From assembly GCF_902493215.1 (NCBI RefSeq), contig NZ_CABUOL010000002.1, forward strand, positions 235,465 through 299,464: a stretch of 64,000 nt of DNA. The letters are read 5' to 3'. Positions within the stretch are counted from its first letter, which is position 1; each line of letters starts with the position of its first letter. Of the stretch, positions 18,860-27,163 are shown piece after piece. The notes below the pieces were generated by a model, which was given only the letters and a program-made list of their open reading frames with translations, was not told the DNA's origin and ran no database searches. Source of the DNA: an uncultured Mediterranea sp. GTDB lineage: Bacteria; Bacteroidota; Bacteroidia; Bacteroidales; Bacteroidaceae. The position numbers and the translations under genes are program-made.

Positions 18860-19332
18860 GATAATATTTTTAAAAAATATCGATTTTTGGGGTTAAAAAA
18901 TGAAAATTGCAGTATTTTCTTTAATGTATGTGTATAATGAATAATGTATTATCGTGATAATAACGTTGGTTGAGATGGTTGGTTGAAGAGCCGATTCTTC
19001 TTGTTGCAATACATAAATTGATGGCTACGTTGTTGGGGCTTGGATTAGAGACTGAGGGATGGATGTGTAGATTGTGCGTGATATATGAAAGGTTGGAAGC
19101 TGGTTATTCAAAGTTTATCAATTGGACTGATAATTACGTGTGTTATTAGTTTATAGGGGGGCTTTTAATTTGTAATATTTATTATGTGTTTTATCGTATT
19201 GTTTGCCATTGGTATCTGGACTGGATTACGAAAAAAGGTGTTTTATGAGGATTTGTATATATTGGGTGATAAAGAGATTGGAAAACACAAATAGATAATA
19301 AGCTACTTCATTTATTTCATGAAATTTGCTAT
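18860..19332. other. AT-rich intergenic region without a recognised gene
   Basis: About 470 bp between the second susC promoter and the rng terminator. No tRNA, regulator or repeat is recognised. A 36-codon plus-strand ORF (19184-19294) with a hydrophobic start (MCFIVLFAIGIW) is present, but no good promoter precedes it and nothing supports it as a gene. Confidence 0.5.
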
Positions 19333-19380
19333 AAAGGAAAGGGTAACCCTTTTAATTATATATGGGTTACCCTTTTCCCT
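19333..19380 (-). terminator. Terminator after rng
   Basis: AAAGG-AAAGGGTAACCC (from 19333) pairs with GGGTTACCCTTTTCC (to 19380). It directly abuts the rng stop codon, and a T-containing tail follows on the minus strand. Confidence 0.8.
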
Positions 19381-20958
19381 TTATTGTTTGATTTCAACTT
19401 CTTCCTTCATGTCTATCTCTTCGCCGTGAGGGTCGTAGAAGACATATTGCAGAAACGCGAGTTTCTGGTCGGGAATCACTTTGATACCAAGTCCGTACTT
19501 CATCTGCCACTTCCGTTTCATGGACACGAGGCCCTGGTTGACGTAGGCGGCTACGTACGGGTGGATGTGTAACGAGAATTTCTTTATCTTCAGTTTGTTG
19601 GCCAGATAGTCAATCTTGCTCTCCAGAGTGTCGGTAAAGAGGATGGACGACTTGATTCTGCCTTTGCCGAAGCAGGTGGGGCAGGTTTCTGTCGTATCGA
19701 CGTCCATGGCGGGACGCACGCGCTGGCGGGTAATCTGCATCAGTCCGAATTTGCTGAGCGGAAGGATGTTGTGGCGTGCGCGGTCCTTCTGCATGTTCTG
19801 GCACATGCGTTCGTAAAGCTTCTGCCGGTTCTCGGCTTCGTTCATGTCGATGAAATCTACGACGATGATGCCTCCCATATCGCGCAGGCGGAGCTGGCGG
19901 GCCAGTTCGTCGGCCGCGCCGAGGTTCACTTCGAGGGCGTTGGCTTCCTGCCCGTTGGCGTTCTTGGTGCGGTTGCCGCTGTTCACGTCCACCACGTGGA
20001 GGGCTTCGGTGTGCTCGATGATGAGGTAGGCACCGCTCTTATAGGAAACGGTCTTGCCGAACGAAGCCTTGATCTGCTTGGTGATGGCAAAGTTGTCGTA
20101 GATGGGGAGCTGGCCTTTGTACAGTTTCACGATTCCTGCCCGTTCAGGGGCTATGAGTGTCACGTAATCCTTGATTTCGTGGTAGACAGCCTCGTTGTTC
20201 ACGTGGATGCTTTCGAAGGAAGGATTGAACAAGTCGCGCAACAAGCCTACGGCGCGGCTGGTTTCTTCGTAAATCAGTGTCGGAAATTTGGTGGCTTTCT
20301 GTACTTTGACGATGGCCTCTTCCCAATGTTTCAGTAATACTTTAAGCTCTCCGTCCAGTTCGGCTACGCGTTTGCCTTCGGCCACGGTACGCACGATGAC
20401 ACCGAAGTTCTTGGGCTTGATGCTCATCAGCAGCTGCTTGAGGCGTGCGCGTTCTTCGCTCGACTTTATCTTTTGCGATACGGAAACCTTGTCGTTGAAG
20501 GGTATCAGCACGAGGTAGCGTCCGGCAAACGAGAGTTCGGACGTCAGGCGCGGACCTTTCGTTGAGATAGGTTCCTTGACAATCTGCACCACGACTTCTT
20601 GTCCTACCTTGAGTGTGTTGGCCACGGTGCCTTCCTTTTCAAGGTCGGGAAGCAGGGTTGCTTTGGTAATGGGGTTGAGTTTCTTGCGGTCGCTTAAAGT
20701 TTGCTTTACGTATTTCTCTAAAGATTTGAATTGAGGACCCAGGTCCTGATAATGAAGAAAAGCGTCTTTCTCGTAACCCACGTCCACGAAGCAGGCATTC
20801 AGGCCGGGCATCAATTTTTTGACGCGTCCCAAATACATGTTGCCCACCGAGAAGGAGATGTTTCTTCCTTCGCTCTGGAGTTCCACCAGCTGCTTGTCTT
20901 CAAGCAGTGCAATGGATACCTCTTTGGGCTGTACGTCTACAACGAGTTCGCTTGTCAC
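19381..20958 (-). CDS. Ribonuclease G (RNase E/G family)
   Basis: Endoribonuclease for rRNA maturation and mRNA decay. An S1-like RNA-binding domain covers about residues 35-130 (GNMYLGRVKKLMPGLNACFVDVGYEKDAFLH contains the S1 core). The catalytic domain has the two Mg-binding aspartates in VVDVNSGN and IVVDFIDM, and the zinc link CPTCFGKG lies near residue 430. The 525 residues are RNase G size; there is no long degradosome-scaffold tail. It is the third gene of a unit led by HU, with a 30-residue basic protein gene between them. Confidence 0.93.
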   Translation of the reverse strand: MTSELVVDVQPKEVSIALLEDKQLVELQSEGRNISFSVGNMYLGRVKKLMPGLNACFVDVGYEKDAFLHYQDLGPQFKSLEKYVKQTLSDRKKLNPITKATLLPDLEKEGTVANTLKVGQEVVVQIVKEPISTKGPRLTSELSFAGRYLVLIPFNDKVSVSQKIKSSEERARLKQLLMSIKPKNFGVIVRTVAEGKRVAELDGELKVLLKHWEEAIVKVQKATKFPTLIYEETSRAVGLLRDLFNPSFESIHVNNEAVYHEIKDYVTLIAPERAGIVKLYKGQLPIYDNFAITKQIKASFGKTVSYKSGAYLIIEHTEALHVVDVNSGNRTKNANGQEANALEVNLGAADELARQLRLRDMGGIIVVDFIDMNEAENRQKLYERMCQNMQKDRARHNILPLSKFGLMQITRQRVRPAMDVDTTETCPTCFGKGRIKSSILFTDTLESKIDYLANKLKIKKFSLHIHPYVAAYVNQGLVSMKRKWQMKYGLGIKVIPDQKLAFLQYVFYDPHGEEIDMKEEVEIKQ

Positions 20959-21064
20959 AATAATTGGCTTTTAAATGATTCAATTTACTACTTAAACAAA
21001 GAACAAACCCGCGAGACATTTTGCTTCACAAGTTTGTTCTTTATTTTGTCCTTCAGACTAAAAA

Positions 21065-21157
21065 TTACTTTTTGCTTTTATGTCTGTTCTTTCTTAGTCT
21101 TTTTTTACGCTTGTGCGTCGACATTTTATGTCTTTTTTTCTTCTTTCCGCTTGGCAT
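21065..21157 (-). CDS. 30-residue basic protein, AURKAIP1/COX24 (mS38-like) type
   Basis: A very small ORF between HU (36 bp upstream) and rng: 30 residues, starting MPSGKKKKRHKMSTHKRK and continuing with Lys/Arg-rich sequence. The MPSGKKxxRHKxxTHKRKKR pattern is that of Bacteroidetes proteins annotated as AURKAIP1/COX24-domain, related to mitochondrial ribosomal protein mS38. The likely role is in the small ribosomal subunit. I recognise the family from pattern memory; no search was run. Confidence 0.78.
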   Translation of the reverse strand: MPSGKKKKRHKMSTHKRKKRLRKNRHKSKK

Positions 21158-21192
21158 AGCTTTTAATTTTTATGGGTTAATACTATTGTTTA

Positions 21193-21468
21193 TTATTTCT
21201 TCACTGCCAGGGTAAATGTCTTGGCAGGCTTGAATGCTGGGATATTGTGCTCGGGTATGATGATCGTAGTGTTCTTGGAGATGTTACGAGCGGTTTTTTG
21301 AGCTCTCTTCTTCACGATGAAACTTCCGAATCCGCGAAGATAAACGTTCTCATCCTCAGCCAAAGACGCTTTTACGGCGTCCATGAATGCCTCAACGGTG
21401 GTAAGCACGGTTGTCTTATCAATCCCGGTGTTCTTTGTAATTTCGTTTACAATGTCAGCTTTAGTCAT
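21193..21468 (-). CDS. HU-family DNA-binding protein
   Basis: Histone-like DNA-bending dimer, 91 residues, the standard HU length. MTKADIVNEI start, the GFGSF turn, and an RNISKNTTIIIPEHNIPAFKPAK arm represented by IPAFKPAK. It is the first gene of the HU - small basic protein - rng unit and is divergent from mutY. Confidence 0.93.
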   Translation of the reverse strand: MTKADIVNEITKNTGIDKTTVLTTVEAFMDAVKASLAEDENVYLRGFGSFIVKKRAQKTARNISKNTTIIIPEHNIPAFKPAKTFTLAVKK

Positions 21469-21520
21469 TTTTCCTTAAAAAAAATATTATTACTAATGTT
21501 TCCTTAATTTTTTTGGACTG

Positions 21521-21528
21521 CAAATATA
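21521..21528 (-). promoter_or_regulatory. Likely -7 promoter element for HU-rng
   Basis: TATATTTG on the minus strand, 53 bp before the HU start. No exact -33 box is seen. Confidence 0.5.
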
Positions 21529-21613
21529 TAGCTTTTCCGCGTCTCTGAAAAATATATTTCGGACATTTTTCTAAAAAAGTCGGCTGATTAAGGTTTGTTA
21601 GGCGGAAAAGCGT

Positions 21614-21621
21614 TACATTTG
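21614..21621 (+). promoter_or_regulatory. Likely -7 promoter element for mutY
   Basis: TACATTTG on the plus strand. A TTTG lies at 21594-21597, somewhat close (16 nt). The predicted leader to mutY is about 90 nt. Confidence 0.45.
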
Positions 21622-21715
21622 TCGTCCGCAGGCGGGAGTGTTTCGTCCTGCAGGCCGGAAATTGCAAATAGATAGGCAGTTGCGGAATCGTTTAGTAATG
21701 TTGACAACGTAAAGA

Positions 21716-22759
21716 ATGAGTGATTTTTCCAGTATATTGTTGGATTGGTATGCCGCTCACAAGCGTGAGTTGCCCTGGCGCGAAACGACGGATCCGTATC
21801 GCATATGGATTTCTGAAATCATCCTCCAGCAGACGCGTGTAGCCCAAGGCTATGAGTATTATCGGCGCTTCGTAGAGCGTTTCCCTGATGTGGCTTCGCT
21901 GGCGGAGGCCGACGAGGACGAGGTGATGAAGTATTGGCAGGGACTGGGCTATTATTCGCGGGCTCGCAACCTGCATGCGGCGGCCCGGAGCATGAACGGT
22001 GTCTTTCCTGTTACGTATGAAGGCGTGCGTGCGTTGAAGGGGGTAGGCGACTATACGGCAGCAGCTATCTGCTCCATTGCCTATGGCATGCCCTACGCCG
22101 TGGTCGACGGTAACGTTTATCGGGTGCTTGCCCGCTACTTGGGCGTGGATGTGCCCATCGATTCGACGCAGGGCAAGAAGATGTTTGCAGCCTTGGCACA
22201 GGAAATGCTCGACAAGCGCCGTCCGGCTCTCTACAATCAGGCGATAATGGATTTTGGTGCTATCCAGTGTACGCCCCAGTCGCCGTCCTGCCTTTTCTGT
22301 CCTTTGGCCGACAGCTGTTCGGCTTTGGCGCGAGGTGAGGTGGGAAGTCTTCCTGTAAAGCAGCATAAGACCAAGACAACAGACCGCTTTTTTACCTATT
22401 TATATATACGGATGGGCGACAGGATGCTGATGCGGAAGCGGACGGCGGACGACATCTGGCGCAATCTGTATGAGTTGCCCTTGATTGAAACGGATTGCCG
22501 GTTGTCGCAGGATGAGCTTCTTCGGCATCCCGCCTTGAAAAAGGAATTGGGAGAGGAGAGCCCTGCCTGTGAAGTACGTCCGTTGCACTTGGGGGTGAAG
22601 CACGTATTGTCCCATCAGGTGATTCATGCAGATTTCTATGAAATGCTGTTACCCGAATCTTCTGAGGCTTTTGCCGGCTGCCTGCGTGTGGGCATACAGG
22701 AATGGGACCGCTATGCGGTTCCCCGCCTGATACATCTCTTCTTGGAGAAATATGTGTAA
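21716..22759 (+). CDS. mutY: A/G-specific adenine DNA glycosylase
   Basis: Removes adenine mispaired with 8-oxoguanine. The helix-hairpin-helix core has EIILQQTRV and the LKGVGDYTAAAI motif with the catalytic Asp after it (VVDGNVYRV). The 4Fe-4S cluster is CTPQSPSCLFCPLADSC (C-x6-C-x2-C-x5-C). A NUDIX-like C-terminal domain for 8-oxoG recognition starts near residue 225. It has 347 residues. The mutY-ssb-gldE order is common in Bacteroidetes. Confidence 0.95.
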   Translation: MSDFSSILLDWYAAHKRELPWRETTDPYRIWISEIILQQTRVAQGYEYYRRFVERFPDVASLAEADEDEVMKYWQGLGYYSRARNLHAAARSMNGVFPVTYEGVRALKGVGDYTAAAICSIAYGMPYAVVDGNVYRVLARYLGVDVPIDSTQGKKMFAALAQEMLDKRRPALYNQAIMDFGAIQCTPQSPSCLFCPLADSCSALARGEVGSLPVKQHKTKTTDRFFTYLYIRMGDRMLMRKRTADDIWRNLYELPLIETDCRLSQDELLRHPALKKELGEESPACEVRPLHLGVKHVLSHQVIHADFYEMLLPESSEAFAGCLRVGIQEWDRYAVPRLIHLFLEKYV

Positions 22760-22773
22760 AAGTTGGGCGGATA

Positions 22774-22805
22774 TTTGCAAGGTTGCATTATTCTGCTTAT
22801 TTTTG
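22774..22805 (+). promoter_or_regulatory. Promoter for ssb
   Basis: TTTG (22774-22777), a 20-nt spacer, then TATTTTTG (22798-22805). This fits the Bacteroides -33/-7 pair and gives a leader of about 20 nt to ssb. Confidence 0.65.
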
Positions 22806-22832
22806 GCCGCTGAATAAAAAATATGGAAAGTT

Positions 22833-23282
22833 ATGTCTGTCAATAAAGTAATCCTGTTGGGAAATGTGGGAAAAGACCCCGAAGTGAGATATCTGGATAG
22901 TGGCGTGGCTGTGGCTACGTTTCCATTGGCAACGTCCGACCGTGCATATACCTTGCCCAACGGAACGCAGGTACCCGAACGCACAGAGTGGCACAATGTC
23001 GTTCTGTGGCGAGGATTGGCTGAGACGGCAGAAAAATATGTACACAAGGGAGACAAGCTCTATCTGGAAGGAAAAATCCGTACCCGTTCGTATGATGACC
23101 AGTCCGGTATCAAACGTTATGTGACGGAAATCTTTGTTGACAATATGGAAATGCTTACTCCCAAAACGGCTGCACCTGCTTCCCAGCCTTTGCAGGGAGC
23201 TGCGCAGCCTGCACCCCAACAACCTGCCCAGACACAGGCCATGCCGGCGCAAGACAATGCGGCAGACGATTTGCCTTTCTGA
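22833..23282 (+). CDS. ssb: Single-stranded DNA-binding protein
   Basis: Protects single-stranded DNA and recruits repair and replication partners. The OB-fold start is MSVNKVILLGNVGKDPEVR. A Pro/Gln/Ala-rich linker (about residues 112-140) is followed by the acidic tip DDLPF, the partner-binding tail. It has 149 residues. It lies between mutY and the gldE-like gene. Confidence 0.95.
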   Translation: MSVNKVILLGNVGKDPEVRYLDSGVAVATFPLATSDRAYTLPNGTQVPERTEWHNVVLWRGLAETAEKYVHKGDKLYLEGKIRTRSYDDQSGIKRYVTEIFVDNMEMLTPKTAAPASQPLQGAAQPAPQQPAQTQAMPAQDNAADDLPF

Positions 23283-23305
23283 ATGTTTAACTAAAAACTA
23301 CCTCT

Positions 23306-24661
23306 TTGGACCCAGACGCTTATTTATGCCAGTTGGCAGATGTATTTAGTGGAATTTCTGTACAGACTCCTACCGTTTCGGCTATCGTAGCCATTGTGTT
23401 GGCGGGGCTTCTTCTGATTGTGTCGGGCTTTGCTTCGGCTTCCGAGATTGCTTTCTTCTCGCTTTCTCCGGCTGATTTGAGCACCATTGCCGAACGCAAG
23501 CATCCTGCCGACTCCAAAATTAGCGATTTGCTTGCCGACAGCGAGCGCTTGCTGGCCACTATCCTGATTACCAATAATTTTGTGAACGTGACCATCATCA
23601 TGCTCTGCAACTTCTTTTTCATGAATGTCTTTGAGTTTCATTCGCCTGTTGCCGAGTTTCTGGTGTTGACGGTCATCCTGACTTTTCTTTTGCTGCTTTT
23701 CGGCGAAATCATGCCTAAGATCTATTCGGCACAAAAGACATTGGGCTTTTGTCGTTTTGCCGCTTCGGGCATTTCCATGTGCCGTTCCATTTTCTATCCG
23801 CTGGAATCGCTCCTGATACGTTCCACTTCATTCCTGAACAAGCACATTTCCCGCAAGGGGCACAACATTTCTGTCGATGAACTGTCGCATGCGCTGGAAC
23901 TGACGGACAAGACGGAAATTTCGGAAGAAAGCAATATCCTGGAAGGAATCATCCGTTTTGGCGGCGAGACGGCCAAGGAGGTGATGACTTCACGTCTGGA
24001 TGTGGTCGATCTGGATATCCGGACGCCTTTCAAGGATGTGCTGAAGTGTATTGTCGACAACGCCTATTCGCGAATTCCCGTCTATGCCGGTACGCGCGAC
24101 AACATCAAGGGTATTCTCTATATCAAGGATTTGTTGCCCCATTTGGGTAAAGGAGACAATTTCCGTTGGCAGTCCCTCATCCGTCCGGCTTATTTTGTTC
24201 CCGAAACCAAGATGATAGACGACTTGCTTCGCGACTTTCAGGCCAATAAAATCCACATAGCCATTGTGGTCGATGAATTTGGCGGTACGTCGGGCATTGT
24301 AACAATGGAAGACATCATTGAGGAGATTGTGGGAGAAATACACGATGAATACGACGACGAGGAACGTACCTATGTGGTGCTCGATGATCATACTTGGATT
24401 TTCGAGGCCAAGACGCTGCTGACGGATTTCTATAAAATCACGAAGATAGACGAGCAGGAGTTTGAAGAAGTGGCTGGGGATGCCGATACGTTGGCTGGCC
24501 TGCTGCTCGAACTGAAGGGAGAGTTTCCTGTTTTGCATGAACGCCTTTCCTACAAGAATTATGAATTCGAGGTGCTCGAAATGGACAGCCGCCGCATTCT
24601 GAAAGTGAAATTTGCCATTTCGGAGAAGGTTGTGGAGAATGATGAAAGTGAGTCGGACTGA
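23306..24661 (+). CDS. GldE-like membrane protein with CNNM, CBS and CorC/HlyC domains
   Basis: An integral membrane protein with three or four hydrophobic segments within the first 175 residues (CNNM/DUF21), a CBS pair at about 205-330, and a transporter-associated CorC_HlyC domain at about 345-435. It is called gliding-motility protein GldE in Bacteroidetes, though Bacteroides does not glide; cation efflux or envelope maintenance is plausible. No ATG is available before residue 100: the frame is closed by TAA at 23288, and TTG at 23306 is the likely start. The stop overlaps the next start (TGATG). Confidence 0.88.
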   Translation: MDPDAYLCQLADVFSGISVQTPTVSAIVAIVLAGLLLIVSGFASASEIAFFSLSPADLSTIAERKHPADSKISDLLADSERLLATILITNNFVNVTIIMLCNFFFMNVFEFHSPVAEFLVLTVILTFLLLLFGEIMPKIYSAQKTLGFCRFAASGISMCRSIFYPLESLLIRSTSFLNKHISRKGHNISVDELSHALELTDKTEISEESNILEGIIRFGGETAKEVMTSRLDVVDLDIRTPFKDVLKCIVDNAYSRIPVYAGTRDNIKGILYIKDLLPHLGKGDNFRWQSLIRPAYFVPETKMIDDLLRDFQANKIHIAIVVDEFGGTSGIVTMEDIIEEIVGEIHDEYDDEERTYVVLDDHTWIFEAKTLLTDFYKITKIDEQEFEEVAGDADTLAGLLLELKGEFPVLHERLSYKNYEFEVLEMDSRRILKVKFAISEKVVENDESESD

Positions 24662-25326
24662 TGCCCTTGTATCTGCAACATAAGGAAGAGACCTGTTCGT
24701 GGGGAATATGGCGGATAGACGAGACAGAAGAAGCCTTGCTTTCGTTGCTCCCTCACGCGGAAGACTATGCCCGTGTAATGGCTGGGAAATATACTTCCCC
24801 CCACCGCCGCCTGGAGTGGCTGGCGGTACGTGTCCTGTTGTTTACCTTGTTGGGCGAAGAGAAGGAGATAGCCTATCTGCCCAGTGGGAAACCTTATTTG
24901 ACAGACGGTTCGTATGCGCTTGGTATCACTCATACCAAAGGTTATGCGGCTGTCATCTGGGGGCGGGCGGACTCGGAGGTAGGGATTGATATCGAACAAG
25001 CGGGCGAGAGAGTGCGCAAGGTGGCCCGTCGCTTTATGCGTCCCGATGAGGCGGCTGCCCTTTTTGAAGGCGATGATGTCTGGTCGATGTTGCTTCATTG
25101 GTCGGCCAAAGAAACTCTGTTCAAATGTCTGAATGAATCAGAAGTCGATTTTAAGGAACATCTCCGTATTTTTCCTTTCAGTCCACAACGGCAAGGTTGT
25201 TTTGAGGCTTGTGAATACAAGACCGGCCGTCGGCAGCTGTTTCGGGTCGCCTATCGGATTACTCCGGATTTTGTACTGACCTGGACTTGTTTTCCGAAAA
25301 ACGGAAACTTGACCGGAGAACACTGA
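24661..25326 (+). CDS. 4'-phosphopantetheinyl transferase superfamily protein
   Basis: Activates acyl/peptidyl carrier proteins by adding the phosphopantetheine arm. Sfp-type features are GITHTKGYAAV, the Mg-binding VGIDIEQ and the WSAKETLFK motif (WxxKEA-like). It has 221 residues. It is translationally coupled to the gldE-like gene by a 1-nt overlap. Confidence 0.9.
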   Translation: MPLYLQHKEETCSWGIWRIDETEEALLSLLPHAEDYARVMAGKYTSPHRRLEWLAVRVLLFTLLGEEKEIAYLPSGKPYLTDGSYALGITHTKGYAAVIWGRADSEVGIDIEQAGERVRKVARRFMRPDEAAALFEGDDVWSMLLHWSAKETLFKCLNESEVDFKEHLRIFPFSPQRQGCFEACEYKTGRRQLFRVAYRITPDFVLTWTCFPKNGNLTGEH

Positions 25327-25564
25327 TGGGGCAATTCTGTTTCCATATACAATATTCATTATAGAGTTACAAGCGTCATATCAGTGGTGCTTTCCAAGTG
25401 ATATGTACTCTTTTATATGACTGGTATATGGCTATTATACAACTCTGCTGTCAGTAAATCATTCAGTCGGAAAACACATTTGATAGCTTTCATTTCTTTT
25501 ATACATTATGAAGTTAAGAACGAAATATCGTTTATGGAATGGAGGAGGCGATTCGTCGATTTTA
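25327..25564. other. Intergenic region with a weak hairpin
   Basis: CATATCA (25377-25383) pairs with TGATATG (25399-25405) and a T-rich stretch follows, possibly a weak terminator for the ssb-gldE-sfp unit. Nothing else is recognised. Confidence 0.4.
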
Positions 25565-25596
25565 TTTGTAGGGAAATTGCACGATACCTAATTTTG
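25565..25596 (+). promoter_or_regulatory. Promoter for the 25621 gene
   Basis: TTTG (25565-25568), a 20-nt spacer, then TAATTTTG (25589-25596). It predicts a leader of about 18 nt. Confidence 0.65.
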
Positions 25597-25620
25597 AAAT
25601 ATTGAAAATAAATTCTAACC

Positions 25621-26688
25621 ATGAAACGGATATTTGATTTGACGCATAAAGTATTAAAAAACATCTTCCTATTATGGATCGGGTTGTTGTCGGCTAATTA
25701 TTGCCATGCACAATGGACAAAACAAGACTCTCTCAAGTTGGCGGAACTGTTGAAAAAGGAGGGAGAAATAGAGTTGAACCCTGAAGCGCTGCAATCCATT
25801 GATTTTTTGAAAGGTAGTATAGGTGTGGAAACAAGCGGTACAGCTACAAATGGGAATTCAGGTTTTGCTTCGCCATATAGTGATCCGCAACACTATCGTC
25901 GGCATTTCGATTTCGATGAAACATTGCCATCTTCGCCTTTCCCTCGAGTGGCAACAGACACGTTGGCGAAAGGCATGCACATGAGTCTGTTACCTTATCA
26001 TGGCATTTACCTTTACAATCTAAATCCTGTGTCAGGAAAGCGGGTTCCTATGGGTGGAATGATGGACAGAAAGACATACGAAATTTCACGTGGACAGATA
26101 GTGCCAGGACAGGGAGGGCCGATGAATGACATGCGACTTATGATGATGGGCGGTAGTATGGGCGGTAGTTTCAAAACGGACTTCGATCAAATGTTCAGTC
26201 TCCAGTATTGGAACTTCCGCCAGCGTAGAGCTGCCAATAAGACATTGGTTGCCCTCGCAGCTTACAATAATTCGGAACAGCAGTGCGGACGTTATGAATA
26301 CTTTCATGTGGACAATGAGGAATATAGCCTGAATTTTGTGGGCAGTGACTCCATTCGTACGTGTGTGGAAACCCACTTGCAAGATAGTTGTCCGGTCACA
26401 AAGGGGTTATTGTATTTCCGCTATACCGAGATGTGTCGTGGAACATTTGCTTACTTCTTTCCTGATGGACACGATGTACGAGGTACATTTACGACCAACG
26501 GTACACGTTACATGCTCTGCTATGGTAACGGGCAGGAAGTACTCATTACCATTACTCGAATGGGAGGCCGGCTGTTTACAGTAAAGCGTGATTTAACCAA
26601 GCGGTATCGGCATGCATATACACTGCAAGAACTGAAAAAAGTACAGATTGAAACAGTGGTGACACAGATAGCGAAGGGAAAAGACTGA
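25621..26688 (+). CDS. Secreted protein of uncertain family (DUF4858-like)
   Basis: 355 residues with a signal sequence whose hydrophobic core is IFLLWIGLLSANYCHA (cleavage about residue 30), so probably periplasmic. The start of the mature part, WTKQDSLKLAELLKKEGEIELNPEAL, resembles Bacteroides DUF4858 proteins, but this is from memory and uncertain. A Met/Gly-rich stretch (MRLMMMGGSMGGS) lies mid-protein. No catalytic motif is seen. The gene is AT-richer than its neighbours. The convergent cobalamin-riboswitch RNA ends 46 bp beyond its stop, so read-through of that RNA would be antisense to this gene. Confidence 0.7.
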   Translation: MKRIFDLTHKVLKNIFLLWIGLLSANYCHAQWTKQDSLKLAELLKKEGEIELNPEALQSIDFLKGSIGVETSGTATNGNSGFASPYSDPQHYRRHFDFDETLPSSPFPRVATDTLAKGMHMSLLPYHGIYLYNLNPVSGKRVPMGGMMDRKTYEISRGQIVPGQGGPMNDMRLMMMGGSMGGSFKTDFDQMFSLQYWNFRQRRAANKTLVALAAYNNSEQQCGRYEYFHVDNEEYSLNFVGSDSIRTCVETHLQDSCPVTKGLLYFRYTEMCRGTFAYFFPDGHDVRGTFTTNGTRYMLCYGNGQEVLITITRMGGRLFTVKRDLTKRYRHAYTLQELKKVQIETVVTQIAKGKD

Positions 26689-26733
26689 AATCTGATTGAC
26701 GGTTATTTTCGGTTTCTGTTCATGACAAAAAAT

Positions 26734-26774
26734 GAAAATGTCCGGTCGAAATCCCTTCGCCCGGACATCATTTC
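26734..26774 (-). terminator. Terminator of the cobalamin-riboswitch transcript
   Basis: ATGTCCGG (26738-26745) pairs with CCGGACAT (26761-26768), extended by GAAA/TTTC. On the minus strand the stem is followed by a U-rich tail (TTTTCATTTTTTG). On the plus strand there is no T-run, so it belongs to the minus-strand RNA. Confidence 0.7.
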
Positions 26775-26814
26775 ATAAACTTTGGCAGAAGTTTACTCGT
26801 TTACTTTCTCTGAA

Positions 26815-26904
26815 TCAGTTTAGATGAATGAAATGAAGGACGGAACGGTCCGATTCATTAGACTCACCGCTTTTTCCTCGAAAGCAATGATAAAGAATGT
26901 GCAT
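26815..26904 (-). CDS. Possible 29-codon ORF directly after the B12 box
   Basis: ATG immediately follows the last base of the B12 box (26905) and opens 29 codons starting MHILYHCFRGKSGESNESDR. It is the only minus-strand ORF downstream of the riboswitch before the terminator. It has no recognised family and may be chance; it could also act as a leader peptide whose initiation is controlled by the aptamer. Confidence 0.25.
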   Translation of the reverse strand: MHILYHCFRGKSGESNESDRSVLHFIHLN

Positions 26905-27075
26905 GGCAGGTCTTCTGACTTGTTTCTGTTGCCGGCGGCCTTCCCGGAAACGGGTTCCAGTGGCAGATGGAGTAATGCCGGCAACGGGATAGATGAAACT
27001 CACAGCAGCGGGACTGTTCGGGACTTGCACCCGATTCCCTTTTAATCGCCGCTTCCGCCAATGTGGGAAGCGGGC
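26905..27075 (-). promoter_or_regulatory. Cobalamin (adenosylcobalamin-type) riboswitch
   Basis: On the minus strand the conserved aptamer pieces occur in order: AAAAGGGAATC, GGTGCAAGTCCCGAACAG, CCCGCTGCTGT, GCCACTGGAA, CGGGAAGGCCG, and finally the B12 box AGTCAGAAGACCTGCC (26920-26905). This is the RF00174-type architecture. It normally precedes cobalamin uptake or B12-independent genes, but here no gene of useful length follows on the minus strand: the next gene leftward is on the opposite strand. It has its own promoter (27090-27097) and terminator (26734-26774). Confidence 0.93.
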
Positions 27076-27089
27076 GAACCAATGCAGAG

Positions 27090-27097
27090 CAAAGATA
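27090..27097 (-). promoter_or_regulatory. -7 promoter element of the riboswitch transcript
   Basis: TATCTTTG on the minus strand fits the consensus exactly. A start near 27083 would place the aptamer at the very 5' end of the RNA. It lies between the histidine-kinase stop (27164) and the aptamer, so the riboswitch is not just the 3' end of the kinase operon. Confidence 0.6.
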
Positions 27098-27163
27098 GAA
27101 GTTTTTTTTGAATCGGAAAGACTGTTGGAGGAAATAAATTACAGGCGATGCAAAAGTTAACAG

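Noticed and set aside
19184..19294. 36-codon ORF with hydrophobic start in the gap before the second susC
   Set aside because: No consensus promoter, no recognisable family, AT-rich surroundings; a chance ORF is as likely.
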